Source: Herbidospora daliensis
GTDB lineage: Bacteria; Actinomycetota; Actinomycetes; Streptosporangiales; Streptosporangiaceae
Length of the DNA stretch: 64,000 nucleotides
Reading direction: 5' to 3'
Assembly (NCBI RefSeq): GCF_001570585.1
Contig: NZ_BBXF01000003.1
Location: 655,353-719,352, forward strand
Positions 28,401 to 36,312 of the stretch are shown here, in pieces. Position 1 is the stretch's first letter. Each line of letters starts with the position of its first letter. The notes below the pieces were generated by a model that had not been told where the DNA came from, ran no database searches, and worked only from the letters and a program-made list of their open reading frames with translations. Both the position numbers and the translations under genes were made by a program.

Positions 28401-30276
28401 GTCGCAGTTCAAGGCGGTGGTCTTCCTCAGCACCACCGGCGACGTGCTGACCGACCCGCAGCAGGCCGCCTTCGAGGACTACGTCGACGGCGGCGGCGGC
28501 TACATGGGCGTCCACGCGGCGGCCGACACCGAATACGGCTGGTCCTACTACGGCGGCCTGGTCGGCGCCTACTTCAAGGGCCACCCGGCCACCCAGCCCG
28601 CCACGGTCGTCACCGAGGACCACGACCACCCGGCGACCGCGCACCTGGCGGACGAGTGGACGCGTACCGACGAGTGGTACAACTACCGCACCAACCCGCG
28701 CGGCTCCGTGCACGTCCTGCAGACGCTCGACGAGAGCAGCTACCAGGGCGGCGACATGGGCGCCGACCACCCCATCACCTGGTGCAAGACCCAGGGCGAG
28801 GGCCGCTCGTTCTACACCGGCCTCGGCCACACCGACGAGTCCTACGCCGAACCGGCCTTCCGGCAGCTGCTGCTCGGCGGGCTCGAATACGCCATGGGCC
28901 GCGAGGAGGCCGACTGCTCGGCCGACGCGACCGGCCCCGCGGTCTCGGCCGCCACCACCCCGGCCGCCCCCGACGGCGCGAACGGCTGGTTCGTCTCCAC
29001 CGTGACCGTGACGATCACCGCCGACGACCCCTCGGGCGTCGACACGACCGAGTACCGCCTCGACGGCGGCGCGTGGACGGCGTACACGACCCCGATCGGC
29101 ATCGCCGCCGACGGCCCGCACACCGTCGAATACAGGGCCACCGACGGCTCGGGCAACACCACGACCGGCACGCTCCAGGTCGCCAAGGACGCCACCGCGC
29201 CGCTCACGGCCGCCCAGTTCGCCCCGGCGAACGACGACGGCTGGCACAACGGCGGCGTCCCGGTCACCCTGTCGGCGGCCGACCCCGCCTCCGGCGTCGC
29301 CAAGACGGAGTACTCCCTCGACGGGGGCGCGTGGACCGCGTACACCGGACCGGTCACCGTCACCGGCGAGGGCACGCACGACCTGACCTACCGCTCCACC
29401 GACAAGGCCGGGAACGCCGAGACCGTCAAGGCCGCGGTCGTCCGCATCGACGGCAGCCGCCCGACGATCCTCATCTCCGGCCTCGCCGACGGCCAGATCT
29501 ACGGCGACAGCCAGGACCTGCGCATGAACTGGCAGGCCGTGGACGCCACCTCCGGCGTCAAGACCCTGGTCGGTGAGCTCGACGGCACGGCCATCCAGCC
29601 GAACCAACTGCGTCCCCTGTACGAACTCGCGCTGCGCACCCACACGCTGAAGGTCACCGCGACCGACAAGGCGGGCAACCAGTCCGTCGAGACCGTCGTC
29701 TTCGGCGTCACCACCTCGACCAGGGACCTCGCCAACCTGATCGACCGCTTCACCGCCACCGGCCGCCTCACCCAGAGCCAGGCCGGCGACCTGCACAAGG
29801 AACTGACCAGGGCCCGCAAGGCCGAGGCCGACGCCGACGACGCCAAGACGATCAGGGCGCTGACCGACTTCAAGGACGAGGTCGCCGCCACCGACGCCGA
29901 AGCGGAGATCCGCGACGTGCTCACCCGCGACGCCGACGCCGTCATCGCCCGCCTCGGCGGCCAGCCGACCGGCAGCGCCTGCACCGCCACCTACCGCGTC
30001 ACCCAGTCGTGGAACGGCGGCTTCGGCGGCGAGGTCACCGTGAAGAACACCGGCGGCAAGAAGCTGACCGGCTGGACCGTGACCTGGACCTGGCCCAGCG
30101 GCCAGACCGTCACCAAACTCTGGAACGGCACCCACACCCAGACGGGCGCCGACGTGACCGTCGGCAACGCCGCCTACAACGGCGCCCTGGCCGTCAACGC
30201 GCAGACGACCTTCGGCTTCAACGGGTCGTACCCGACGCTCAACACCGCCCCCGAGCCGACCTGCACGGCGGCCTGA
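25420..30276 (+). CDS. Giant secreted GSDH-PKD-CBM6x2-ThuA-Ig-CBM2 protein
   Basis: A 1618-residue exported protein with a signal peptide at 1-31 (APAQA). In order: a glucose/sorbosone-dehydrogenase-like beta-propeller (about 35-487; EEGLQGVAADPAF, QCCHVGGDIDFD, GFRNPFRMSVD), a PKD domain (490-572; AWDFGDGGTS), an Ig-like segment, two CBM6-type domains (about 680-810 and 815-945), a ThuA/trehalose-utilisation domain (947-1165; FSKTAGFRHGSI, MGVHAAADTEYGWSYY), two OmpL47-type beta-repeats (about 1170-1345; YRLDGGAWTAYT and YSLDGGAWTAYT), a helical segment and a C-terminal CBM2 (about 1515-1618; WNGGFGGEVTVKNTG). AAAGGA sits 4 bp before the ATG. It probably oxidises or modifies a polysaccharide-bound sugar outside the cell; the substrate is not readable. 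Confidence 0.93.
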   Translation: MSPRLRRWATLLSAAALTITGTVVVSAPAQAVDIPAADYQQVPLAVGSAKLGEAMSLAVLPNRNVVHTARDGWVRVTTPAGITKNAGKLNVYTHDEEGLQGVAADPAFATNRWIYLFYSPRLDTPTGDAPKEGTPEQFEAWKGHLNLSRFTLNADDTLDLASEKVILEVPNDRGQCCHVGGDIDFDAEGNLYLTTGDDTNPFESDAYTPIDERTTRNPQFDAQRSSGNTNDLRGKVLRITPKADGTYTIPEGNMFAPGTAGTRPEIYAMGFRNPFRMSVDKATGIVYLGDYGPDAGGPSASRGPAGQVEFNRVTGPGNYGWPYCTGTNTSNEVYNEYTFPSGPSGAKYDCANGPANNSFRNTGLATLPPAVPAWIKYGFEGSPTEFGGGSESPMGGPVYRYDAGLESNVKFPQSLDGRFFAGELGRKWIKAIEVKADGSRGEIAPFPWTGQQVMDMAFGPDGALYVLDYGSGAGDQAIYRIDYLANSNRSPVARIVTDRISGVDPLTVKFTGDTSSDPEGSALTYAWDFGDGGTSTEANPTHTFEDEGVFDVVLTVTDPDGATGSTNVSIHSGNTLPTVTLKSPVAGALFDFGDTIPFEIEVTDPEDGDVDCGRVELDYALGHDQHAHLITSRTGCTGTIVVPKDGEHDAAANLYGVFTARYVDEGGLENTQTVTLQPKHRQAEHAHTLQGVQVTTPGGSEGGRAIGHTDNNDWISFEPYALGNATKITVRTASGGVGGTIEVRAGSPTGTLLGTVAAPKTAGWGDFVVNTGDLTNAPAGTTKLYLVFKGPAGALFDLDWFDFTTTGELDATTVEGEAFTSTFGVQDAPHGNASGGKAAGYTDPGDWAGYAPINLTGATTFTARIASGGPGGTLSIRHGSQTGPLLGTITVANTGGWEDYVDLSTRLTNVPAGNGQLFLVFDGPSGRGALFDVDYWTLVREPIPDDKVLVFSKTAGFRHGSIGVGLQALTQLGQANGFEVVNSEDGGDFTAETLSQFKAVVFLSTTGDVLTDPQQAAFEDYVDGGGGYMGVHAAADTEYGWSYYGGLVGAYFKGHPATQPATVVTEDHDHPATAHLADEWTRTDEWYNYRTNPRGSVHVLQTLDESSYQGGDMGADHPITWCKTQGEGRSFYTGLGHTDESYAEPAFRQLLLGGLEYAMGREEADCSADATGPAVSAATTPAAPDGANGWFVSTVTVTITADDPSGVDTTEYRLDGGAWTAYTTPIGIAADGPHTVEYRATDGSGNTTTGTLQVAKDATAPLTAAQFAPANDDGWHNGGVPVTLSAADPASGVAKTEYSLDGGAWTAYTGPVTVTGEGTHDLTYRSTDKAGNAETVKAAVVRIDGSRPTILISGLADGQIYGDSQDLRMNWQAVDATSGVKTLVGELDGTAIQPNQLRPLYELALRTHTLKVTATDKAGNQSVETVVFGVTTSTRDLANLIDRFTATGRLTQSQAGDLHKELTRARKAEADADDAKTIRALTDFKDEVAATDAEAEIRDVLTRDADAVIARLGGQPTGSACTATYRVTQSWNGGFGGEVTVKNTGGKKLTGWTVTWTWPSGQTVTKLWNGTHTQTGADVTVGNAAYNGALAVNAQTTFGFNGSYPTLNTAPEPTCTAA

Positions 30277-30286
30277 CCCCCTGACC

Positions 30287-30324
30287 GCCCGGCCTCCTCA
30301 CCACCCCCCGCGGGGAGGCCGGGC
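30287..30324. terminator. Hairpin terminator after the giant GSDH-ThuA gene
   Basis: An 11-bp perfect inverted repeat, GCCCGGCCTCC and GGAGGCCGGGC, with a 16-base loop, starts 10 bp after the stop codon at 30276. No T-run follows, which is normal for high-GC actinomycetes. Confidence 0.7.
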
Positions 30325-30366
30325 CCTGGGGGGTGTACGCCCCGGCATGCCGGGCACGGGCCAGTC

Positions 30367-30552
30367 ATGGCCGAAAAGCGTGGCATAGACGGAGAAAGCG
30401 AGATCGTCGCCGAACGATCGGGCGCCGACACCGAAACCCCCGACCACCCGATCCTCCGCGACCCCGAACCACTGGAGGAGACCGACGAGGGGCCGGACGC
30501 GGAAGACTCCGACATGCCCGAACCCGAACCCGAGGTCGGCCCCACATCATGA
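30367..30552 (+). CDS. Small, highly acidic protein of unknown function
   Basis: A 61-residue ORF rich in Glu, Asp and Pro (for example DPEPLEETDEGPDAEDSDMP). No ribosome binding site is clear. The opposite-strand frame here reads as Arg-rich with poor third-position bias, so if either strand is coding it is this one. It could be an unstructured acidic protein or a chance ORF. No family is recognised. Confidence 0.35.
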   Translation: MAEKRGIDGESEIVAERSGADTETPDHPILRDPEPLEETDEGPDAEDSDMPEPEPEVGPTS

Positions 30553-30564
30553 TCTTGTGAAAGG

Positions 30565-31047
30565 CGAGCTGCCCGTCGACGGTTGCGCGACCAGCCCGTC
30601 GAGCCACTTCTCCGTTCGACTCCATCGTCAACGGCGGCCGCGACTTGGGCCAGGAACACGCGAGCTCCGCGGCGAGCCGCAGGCTCTCTTCTGCGAGCCC
30701 GTCCGCACCACACGCGGCCGGAACCAGCACACTGTCCTCGACCTCCGCGACGGCGGGCACGACCTGATCCCGCGCCCGCGCCCACAGTGCTTCGACGATC
30801 TCCTCGATGGTGGGCGGCGCGTCGAGGCCCAGCCGTGACTGCCCAGCCAGCCGCCGGCAGGCGTAGGGGAAGATCTCCGCGTGCCGGGCGAACGGGACGG
30901 TCTCCGGCATCTCGAAGCGGGTGAGCCGCTGGTCGAGCCCTGCACGAGCGGCCCGACCCGCCGCAGCAGCCGCAACGACCGCCAGACGGAGAAGCCGGGA
31001 AACATCCCGGCCCAGTCCCGGGTGACCTGCCCGGCGGTGGCCTTCAC
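30565..31047 (-). pseudogene. Frameshifted last gene of the macro-DUF6508 operon
   Basis: The start GTG at 31047 overlaps the stop of the upstream gene as GTGA, and the first 37 residues (TAGQVTRDWAGMFPGFSVWR ... RRVGPLVQG) read as a normal protein. Near 30940 the coding character jumps to another frame, which continues for about 100 residues with strong G/C third positions (DQRLTRFEMPETVPFARHAE ... TIEEIVEALWARARDQVVP). A 1- or 2-base indel at VQG/LDQRL would restore one protein of about 150 residues. The original 3' end is unclear; coding bias fades near 30565. The family is unknown. A sequencing error is the alternative explanation. Confidence 0.6.
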
Positions 31048-31499
31048 TGCCACTCCGCCAGCAGGTGGAAGTCGGGATGGACCAGCCACGAGGCCAGGAA
31101 CTCCGCGTCGCCCACGTGCGAATACCGGATGTCTCCGCCGTGCATCGCATAACCGACCTCGTGGACGACGCCCCCGATCGACGCCACGAACGGCCGCACG
31201 GCCAGCATCCGCCGCCGGAAGTCGCCGGGCGCCCCGTCGGACACCCAGGGACGCGGTCCGAGCAGCCCGTCGAAGTCGACCAGCGCGTCGAGGCGGCGGG
31301 CCAGATCGAGGGCCGCCCTGCCGAGACGGGCCTCGTCCTCGCTCCACATCATGAGCTCCGCCACGGGCACCCTCGGCACCTGGGAGTAGTCGTCGCCGGG
31401 ATCGGGCTCCCACGGACCGACCTCCATGTGGACGCCGGGCGGCGGCTCCGTCAGGGCGGGCGGCGCGAACAACCACAGGGTCAGTCCGGCGGCCATCAC
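31044..31499 (-). CDS. Conserved-looking protein of unknown function in the coupled operon
   Basis: A 151-residue protein with a short hydrophobic N terminus (LTLWLFAPPAL). A cytosolic-looking body follows (HMEVGPWEPDPGDDYSQVP, DEARLGRAALDLARRLDALV, HPDFHLLAEWQ). Its GTG start overlaps the upstream gene's stop by 4 bp (GTGA), and its own stop overlaps the next start the same way. It is therefore co-translated with its neighbours. I do not recognise the family. Confidence 0.72.
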   Translation of the reverse strand: MMAAGLTLWLFAPPALTEPPPGVHMEVGPWEPDPGDDYSQVPRVPVAELMMWSEDEARLGRAALDLARRLDALVDFDGLLGPRPWVSDGAPGDFRRRMLAVRPFVASIGGVVHEVGYAMHGGDIRYSHVGDAEFLASWLVHPDFHLLAEWQ

Positions 31500-32311
31500 G
31501 CCACTACGGCGAGCAGCGTCGTCGCCGCGTCCGTCAGTTCCGCATCGCCGCTGACCACGGCCCTCCGGCGGCCCTCCTCCACGGTGATCCCCCTGCTGGC
31601 GAGCCGCCAGAACGTGTCATGGTCCATGGACACCTCGGCGGCCGGATCGCCCGCGCCCATGCGCCACCGGCCCGCCCGCCACACCGCCGACCACTCCCGC
31701 CCGCCGACCCGCAGCACCACGGACGTGCCCTCCGCCCGCACCAGACCGCGCAGCGCGAAGGGCAGCGCCCGCGCGAACGTGTCGGCGACCGGACCGGCGA
31801 GCTCCTCGCCGATTGCCCCCGGTCGGGAGACCGCGTCGCGGAGCTGCTGCTGGTGCACCCAGAACTCGGTGTACTCGCGCGCCACGTCGAGCCACGCCGG
31901 GCTCGGCACATCGGTCGCCGCCCACGAGACGTCCAGGTCGGCGGGGGCGTCGAGGTCCTTGCCCGCCCAGTACGCGTCGAGCTGGACCCCCAGGTGCCGG
32001 ATCTGGTCGACCAGGACGGCGGGGGAGAAGGCCCGCGCCGCCCGCACGAACTCGTCGTTCACCCGCGCCAGGAAGTCCGGCAGCGTCTCGCCGTCGAGGA
32101 AGCCGTTTCCGCGATGGCCGTCGCGGCTGCCGGACAACCGCCGGGCGTAGTCGTGCACGACGTGGGCGACGACGTCGTGCACGTCCCAGCCGGGGCAGCC
32201 GGTCGGCCGGGTCCAGTCGTCCGGGGACAGTCCGCCGAGCAGGTCGAGGAGTGCCCGCCGCTCCACGGGAAAGAGGTGGCGCACGTCGACCGGGTCCCCG
32301 AAGATCGTCAT
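31496..32311 (-). CDS. Maleylpyruvate-isomerase/mycothiol-type DinB-fold protein
   Basis: A 271-residue protein. The N-terminal four-helix bundle carries the MDMPI signature LSPDDWTRPTGCPGWDVHDVV followed by AHVVHDY. The C-terminal part (LPFALRGLVRAEGT ... VSMDHDTFWRLASRGITVE) resembles the sterol-carrier-like C domain of MDMPI proteins. Members with proven function are mycothiol-dependent isomerases or transferases with a metal held by His residues; most are uncharacterised. It is coupled to CocE by ATGA and to the next gene by GTGA. Confidence 0.85.
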   Translation of the reverse strand: MTIFGDPVDVRHLFPVERRALLDLLGGLSPDDWTRPTGCPGWDVHDVVAHVVHDYARRLSGSRDGHRGNGFLDGETLPDFLARVNDEFVRAARAFSPAVLVDQIRHLGVQLDAYWAGKDLDAPADLDVSWAATDVPSPAWLDVAREYTEFWVHQQQLRDAVSRPGAIGEELAGPVADTFARALPFALRGLVRAEGTSVVLRVGGREWSAVWRAGRWRMGAGDPAAEVSMDHDTFWRLASRGITVEEGRRRAVVSGDAELTDAATTLLAVVA

Positions 32312-33852
32312 TCGGCCACCTCCCGGACCGGCAGGATGATCGCCGACGGGTGGCCCGGGTCGTGGAAGACCCGCTGGTCGGCTGTCCGCAGCGTCGTGGC
32401 GGTGGCGCGCGGTTCGCCCGTTCCCGGGTTGCGGTCGTAGCGGGGGAAGGCGCCGCTGGAGACCTGGACGCGGAGGCGGTGCCCGCGCCGGAACAGGTAC
32501 GCCGTCGGCCAGAGGCGGACCTCCACCGCCGTCTCCCGGTCGGCGTCGGCGACGCCGGTCAGGCCGTCGCACACGTTGGTCGAGCGGCCGTCCGGGCCGA
32601 CGTCGCACAACCGGACGAACACGTCGGCGTGCGGGAGGCTGGAGCGGAAGTGGATCTCGGCGCGCACGTCGCCGACGACCTCGACGTCGTCGTCCAGCGG
32701 CGGGGTGGTGTAGGTCAGCACGTCGGCGCGGGCTTCCAGATCGGTGTTGTCGACGGGGCCCGACGTCACGCCGAAGGCCATCCGGACGCCGCCCACCGCC
32801 GGGGTCGGGTCGGCGGGGTCGTAGCGGTAGCCGTCGGGGGCCGATTCGTCTGGCGGGTCGGTCGACAGCCGCCCGCCTGCGTGGAGGTGGAAGCGCCGGT
32901 CGGCGTAGCCCGGCGGGGGCCATGACGGGAAGTCGCGCCAGTTCTCCTCGCCCATGACGTACAGGCGGACCGGGGCGCGCTCGGCCGGGGTCTCGCCCCG
33001 GGCCAGGGGCAGGGCGAACTCCAGGGCCTCGGTGGCCATGGCCGCCATGGCGTCGGGGGAGCTGTGCGTCCAGGGGCCGACCGTGAGGCGGGCGTCCGGG
33101 AGAGCGCGGAAGTCGCGGAGCTGGCCGGGGAGGAAGATGTCGTACCAGCCGCCGACCGTGCTCACCGGCACGCCGCAGCCCGCCACCCGGTGCCGGTGGT
33201 CGGCCGGCCGCCAGAACGGGCTGTCGGTGTCGTGGACGAGGATGTCCTGGAGGTAGTCGCTGCGGTGGCCCAGCGCGGCGGTGTCGGCGCGGTTCAGGGG
33301 GAGGGTGCGCAGCGCCCGCTGGAGGCGGCGGCCGCCGAGCAGCATCCGCAGCAGGAAGAACGGCCGTTCCTGTACGCCCACCATGACGCCCCACGAGAAC
33401 GGCGTCTCCAGCGAGAAGCCGTCGCGGCGCAGGAACTCCAGGGTGAGCGCCGACTCGGTGACCCCGGGCACGAGGGCCTTGACCTGCGGCGGCAGCGAGT
33501 CGGCCACGGCCCACTGGGTGAATCCGAGGTAACTCATGCCGTACAGGACCATCGACTCGCCGAACCACGGCTGCCCGGCCACCCACTCGACGGTGTCGAG
33601 GCCGTCGTCGCGCTCCCGCCGCAGGGGGTCGAAGTCGCCGCCCGAACCGAACGTGCCTCTGGTGCTCTGGACGACCGCCTGGAAGCCGCCCCTGACCAGC
33701 GGATCGACGAGCTGGCGGCCGGTCCGCCGCCCGTAGGGGGTGCGCACCAGCACGACCGGCCGGCCGTCGCCGTTCGGGGGCGCCCAGCGGTCGGCCAGCA
33801 GGACGGTCCCGTCGCGCATCGGCACGCGCAGGTCACGCTCGATCGGCTTCAT
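32308..33852 (-). CDS. CocE/NonD-family hydrolase (X-Pro dipeptidyl-peptidase S15 type)
   Basis: A 514-residue alpha/beta hydrolase. The nucleophile Ser107 is in YGMSYLG, the catalytic Asp is in VGGWYDIF and the His is in VGPWTHSS. The C-terminal jelly-roll domain typical of the family is present (DVEVVGDVRAEIHF ... WPTAYLFRRGHRLRVQVSSG). Members hydrolyse ester or amide bonds, including cocaine esterase and alpha-amino-acid ester hydrolases. There is no signal peptide. The ATG at 33852 overlaps the macro-DUF6508 stop as ATGA. Confidence 0.92.
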   Translation of the reverse strand: MKPIERDLRVPMRDGTVLLADRWAPPNGDGRPVVLVRTPYGRRTGRQLVDPLVRGGFQAVVQSTRGTFGSGGDFDPLRRERDDGLDTVEWVAGQPWFGESMVLYGMSYLGFTQWAVADSLPPQVKALVPGVTESALTLEFLRRDGFSLETPFSWGVMVGVQERPFFLLRMLLGGRRLQRALRTLPLNRADTAALGHRSDYLQDILVHDTDSPFWRPADHRHRVAGCGVPVSTVGGWYDIFLPGQLRDFRALPDARLTVGPWTHSSPDAMAAMATEALEFALPLARGETPAERAPVRLYVMGEENWRDFPSWPPPGYADRRFHLHAGGRLSTDPPDESAPDGYRYDPADPTPAVGGVRMAFGVTSGPVDNTDLEARADVLTYTTPPLDDDVEVVGDVRAEIHFRSSLPHADVFVRLCDVGPDGRSTNVCDGLTGVADADRETAVEVRLWPTAYLFRRGHRLRVQVSSGAFPRYDRNPGTGEPRATATTLRTADQRVFHDPGHPSAIILPVREVAE

Positions 33853-34760
33853 CGGCCACCCCCGTGTTCTTCGGTGAACCAGCGTCGCAGCCGGTCGAAG
33901 ATCGCGTCCAGCGCGCCGTTGCCGAGACCGCTCTCCAGGGTGCCCTCGCAGAAGCGCTCGCCCCGGATATAGGCGGTGGCCAGCCGGGCGGCGTCGGCGA
34001 CCGGCGCGCCGGCCAGCCCCCGGCCCTCGGGATGGAGCGGAGTGTCCCGGCTCCACGTGCCCCAGTCGAACGGCACGACCACGTCGAGCTCCGCCAGCAG
34101 CCGCACGACCTGCCAGAACCCTTCGGTGTAGCGCGGGTAGGGCAGCTGGTGCTCGGGGGTCTCCCAGGTGACGGCGCGGTCGGCGGGCGTGAGCGCGTCG
34201 ACGGCGGCGAACAGCCGCCGCCACCGTTGCGCCGGATGCGCCGCCAGCCCGGCGGCGATGTTCTCGTCACTGGTCACGACCTCGGTGAAGGCCGTCCGTA
34301 CCTCGGGCGTGAACGTCACGAACCGGACCTCCTCGACGCCGGTCGGCGCAGCCCGCAGCGCCCGGACCGCGATCGCGGCGGCGTCGCCGGGCGGCCAGCC
34401 GCCGGCCCCGGTGGAGATCGCCGGGAACGCCACGCTCCCGGCCCCCAGCTCGCCGGCGATGCGCAGGCTCTCCCGGTAGCAGGAGGCCAGCAGCGCCGAG
34501 CGGTCCTCGCCGGCCGACCACACCGGCCCGGCGGTGTGGATCACCCACCGCGCCCGCAGCTCGCCGCCGGTGGTGGCGACCGCCCGTCCGAAAGGCAGTC
34601 CGTTCCTGTACGCGGACGCGCGCAGCGCCCGGCACTCCGCCAGGACGGCCGGGTCGCCACGCCGATGGACCGCGCCGCCCAGCAGCGACGGATCGGTCGC
34701 GTTCACGATGGCGTCGGCGTGCTGGGTGGTGATATCGCCGTGGACGACGAGCATCCGCAT
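33849..34760 (-). CDS. Macro domain fused to DUF6508, with shortened catalytic loop
   Basis: A 303-residue two-domain protein. Residues 1-155 are a macro (ADP-ribose-binding) domain: VVHGDITTQHADAIVNA, then VAFPAISTGAGGWPPGDAAA. The ADP-ribose loop normally reads NAAN-SLLGGGGVDGAIH; here it is NATDPSLLGGAVHRRGDP, which lacks the GGGVDG stretch and its catalytic Asp. The C-terminal half (about 165-300; TPEHQLPYPRYTEGFWQVVR, VVPFDWGTWSRD) looks like DUF6508. It probably binds ADP-ribose or a relative without deacetylase activity; this is inference. It is the first gene of a five-gene coupled operon. Confidence 0.82.
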   Translation of the reverse strand: MRMLVVHGDITTQHADAIVNATDPSLLGGAVHRRGDPAVLAECRALRASAYRNGLPFGRAVATTGGELRARWVIHTAGPVWSAGEDRSALLASCYRESLRIAGELGAGSVAFPAISTGAGGWPPGDAAAIAVRALRAAPTGVEEVRFVTFTPEVRTAFTEVVTSDENIAAGLAAHPAQRWRRLFAAVDALTPADRAVTWETPEHQLPYPRYTEGFWQVVRLLAELDVVVPFDWGTWSRDTPLHPEGRGLAGAPVADAARLATAYIRGERFCEGTLESGLGNGALDAIFDRLRRWFTEEHGGGR

Positions 34761-34774
34761 CCCCGCAGTCTGCC

Positions 34775-36241
34775 TCAGCGCAGCGGCAACGCCGAGAAGT
34801 CGTGGTCACGCCACAACGACCGCGAGGTCTCCTCCGGATAGGCCACGACCGCCGACGGCGTGCCGAAGACCTGGGTGAGCCGCTCTTCGTTCGTGTACGC
34901 GGCCCAGCCGGGGTCGCCGTGGGCGGCGAAACCCGTCCACGCCCCCCGCATCCGCGCGGAGAGGGCCACCGCCTCCGGCGACGGCTCGCCGATCAGCATG
35001 GCCGTCTGCCCGCTGGTCAGGTTGCCGAACACGAGCGGCACGTCGAGCCCGTGACAGGCCCCGAGCACGCCGCCCATGCCGGGCGCGCCCCAGGCCAGCT
35101 CGAACAGATGCGCCCGCCCGCCGCCCGCGACCTGCGCCTCGGCCAGCCGCACGCTCGGCATGCGGAACAACCAGTCGGCGTTCACCAGCTCGTACACCTC
35201 CTCGTCGGAGGCCCCCGGAAACGCCTCGCGGTAGCGGGCGTGCGGCGCGAGCACCCGCAGCGCCGTGTCGGCCTGCTCGCGGGTGACCTGGCCGAGCACG
35301 CCGTCGATCAGGCTGAACAGCCGGTGCTCGTCGCGGGTGTGCCCGGCGAGCAGCGCGACGTCACGCCCCGCGCCGCGCGCGAGCGCCTCCCACGGCGTCG
35401 AGGGCAGCACCTCGCCGTCGACGACCGGCGCGAACGGGATCGGCCGATGCGTGATCACCCCCCACTCACCCATGTTGGCGAAGACCGCGTCGCCCACCGC
35501 GGGCATCAGGTCGGGCGGCACCTCCGCCATCCCGCCGACCGTCGGCGCGACCCCCGCCTCGGCCGCGAACGCCGCGCCGATGTCCTCGGCGAGCTCGGGG
35601 GAGAAGAACGTGCCCGGCACACTCTGCGCGATGGCTCGCCGGAACAACCCGGCGGCCTTCGGCATGGCGAGCAGCGCGGCGACCGACCCGCCGCCCGCCG
35701 ACTCCCCGAACACCGTCACCTTGGCGGGATCGCCGCCGAAGGCGCGGATCTCGTCCCGCACCCACTCCAGCGCCGCGACCTGGTCGAGCAGCCCCCGGTT
35801 GGCCGGAGCACCCTCGATGTGCGCGAACCCCTCGACGCCGTGCCGGTAGTTGACCGTGACGACGACCGTCCCGGTCGAGGCCAGGTGCGCGGCGTCGTAT
35901 TCGGGCAGGCCGGAGTGGCCCATGGCGTAACCCCCGCCCGGGATCCACACCATGACGGGGAGCTCCCCGTTGGTGTCCGGGGTCCAGACGTTGAGCGTCA
36001 GCCAGTCGTCGCCGATGTCGTTGGACGTCCCCAGCACGCCCGACTGCGGAGGCGGCGGCCCGAAAACGAGAGCGGGACGCGTGCCCTCCCAGCTCCTTGT
36101 GGGCCGCGGCGCCTGGAACCGCAGGGCGCCGACGGGCGGCTCGGCGAACCGGACCCTGCGGAAGACGGCCAGGCCCGCTTCCCTGACGCCGCGCAGGAGA
36201 CCGGCGGTGGTGCTGACTGTGGACGGTTCGCTGAAGACCAT
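34775..36241 (-). CDS. Type-B carboxylesterase (para-nitrobenzyl esterase family)
   Basis: A 488-residue cytoplasmic esterase. The oxyanion region is WIPGGGYAMG, with Pro where most members have His, and the nucleophile elbow FGESAGGGS carries Ser181. The acid residue is probably in the HTRDEHRLF region and the catalytic His is in CHGLDVPLVFG. I start at the ATG at 36241 because family proteins begin near a V-x-T-x-x-G-x-L-x-G strand (STTAGLLRG); an ATG at 36283 is possible. It ends 14 bp upstream of the macro-DUF6508 start and may be the leading gene of the same transcript. Confidence 0.9.
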   Translation of the reverse strand: MVFSEPSTVSTTAGLLRGVREAGLAVFRRVRFAEPPVGALRFQAPRPTRSWEGTRPALVFGPPPPQSGVLGTSNDIGDDWLTLNVWTPDTNGELPVMVWIPGGGYAMGHSGLPEYDAAHLASTGTVVVTVNYRHGVEGFAHIEGAPANRGLLDQVAALEWVRDEIRAFGGDPAKVTVFGESAGGGSVAALLAMPKAAGLFRRAIAQSVPGTFFSPELAEDIGAAFAAEAGVAPTVGGMAEVPPDLMPAVGDAVFANMGEWGVITHRPIPFAPVVDGEVLPSTPWEALARGAGRDVALLAGHTRDEHRLFSLIDGVLGQVTREQADTALRVLAPHARYREAFPGASDEEVYELVNADWLFRMPSVRLAEAQVAGGGRAHLFELAWGAPGMGGVLGACHGLDVPLVFGNLTSGQTAMLIGEPSPEAVALSARMRGAWTGFAAHGDPGWAAYTNEERLTQVFGTPSAVVAYPEETSRSLWRDHDFSALPLR

Positions 36242-36312
36242 GCGGCCGACCCTGCCAACAGGCGGGGAACCCGGGCAAAACATTTAGGGCCACTTCGGCT
36301 AGCTTGCGGAGC

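Noticed and set aside
25405-30135. A 1576-codon open frame antisense to the giant GSDH-ThuA gene
   Set aside because: It is Gly/Val/Arg-rich with no domain motif. It is open only because the sense strand's G/C-rich third positions suppress stops; the sense frame has clear domains, start and signal peptide.
31496-33586. A 696-codon minus-strand frame spanning the CocE and MDMPI genes, suggesting a fusion protein
   Set aside because: Only the last 271 codons (the MDMPI protein) are real in this frame. The rest is a shadow of CocE, which ends in another frame with an ATGA overlap.
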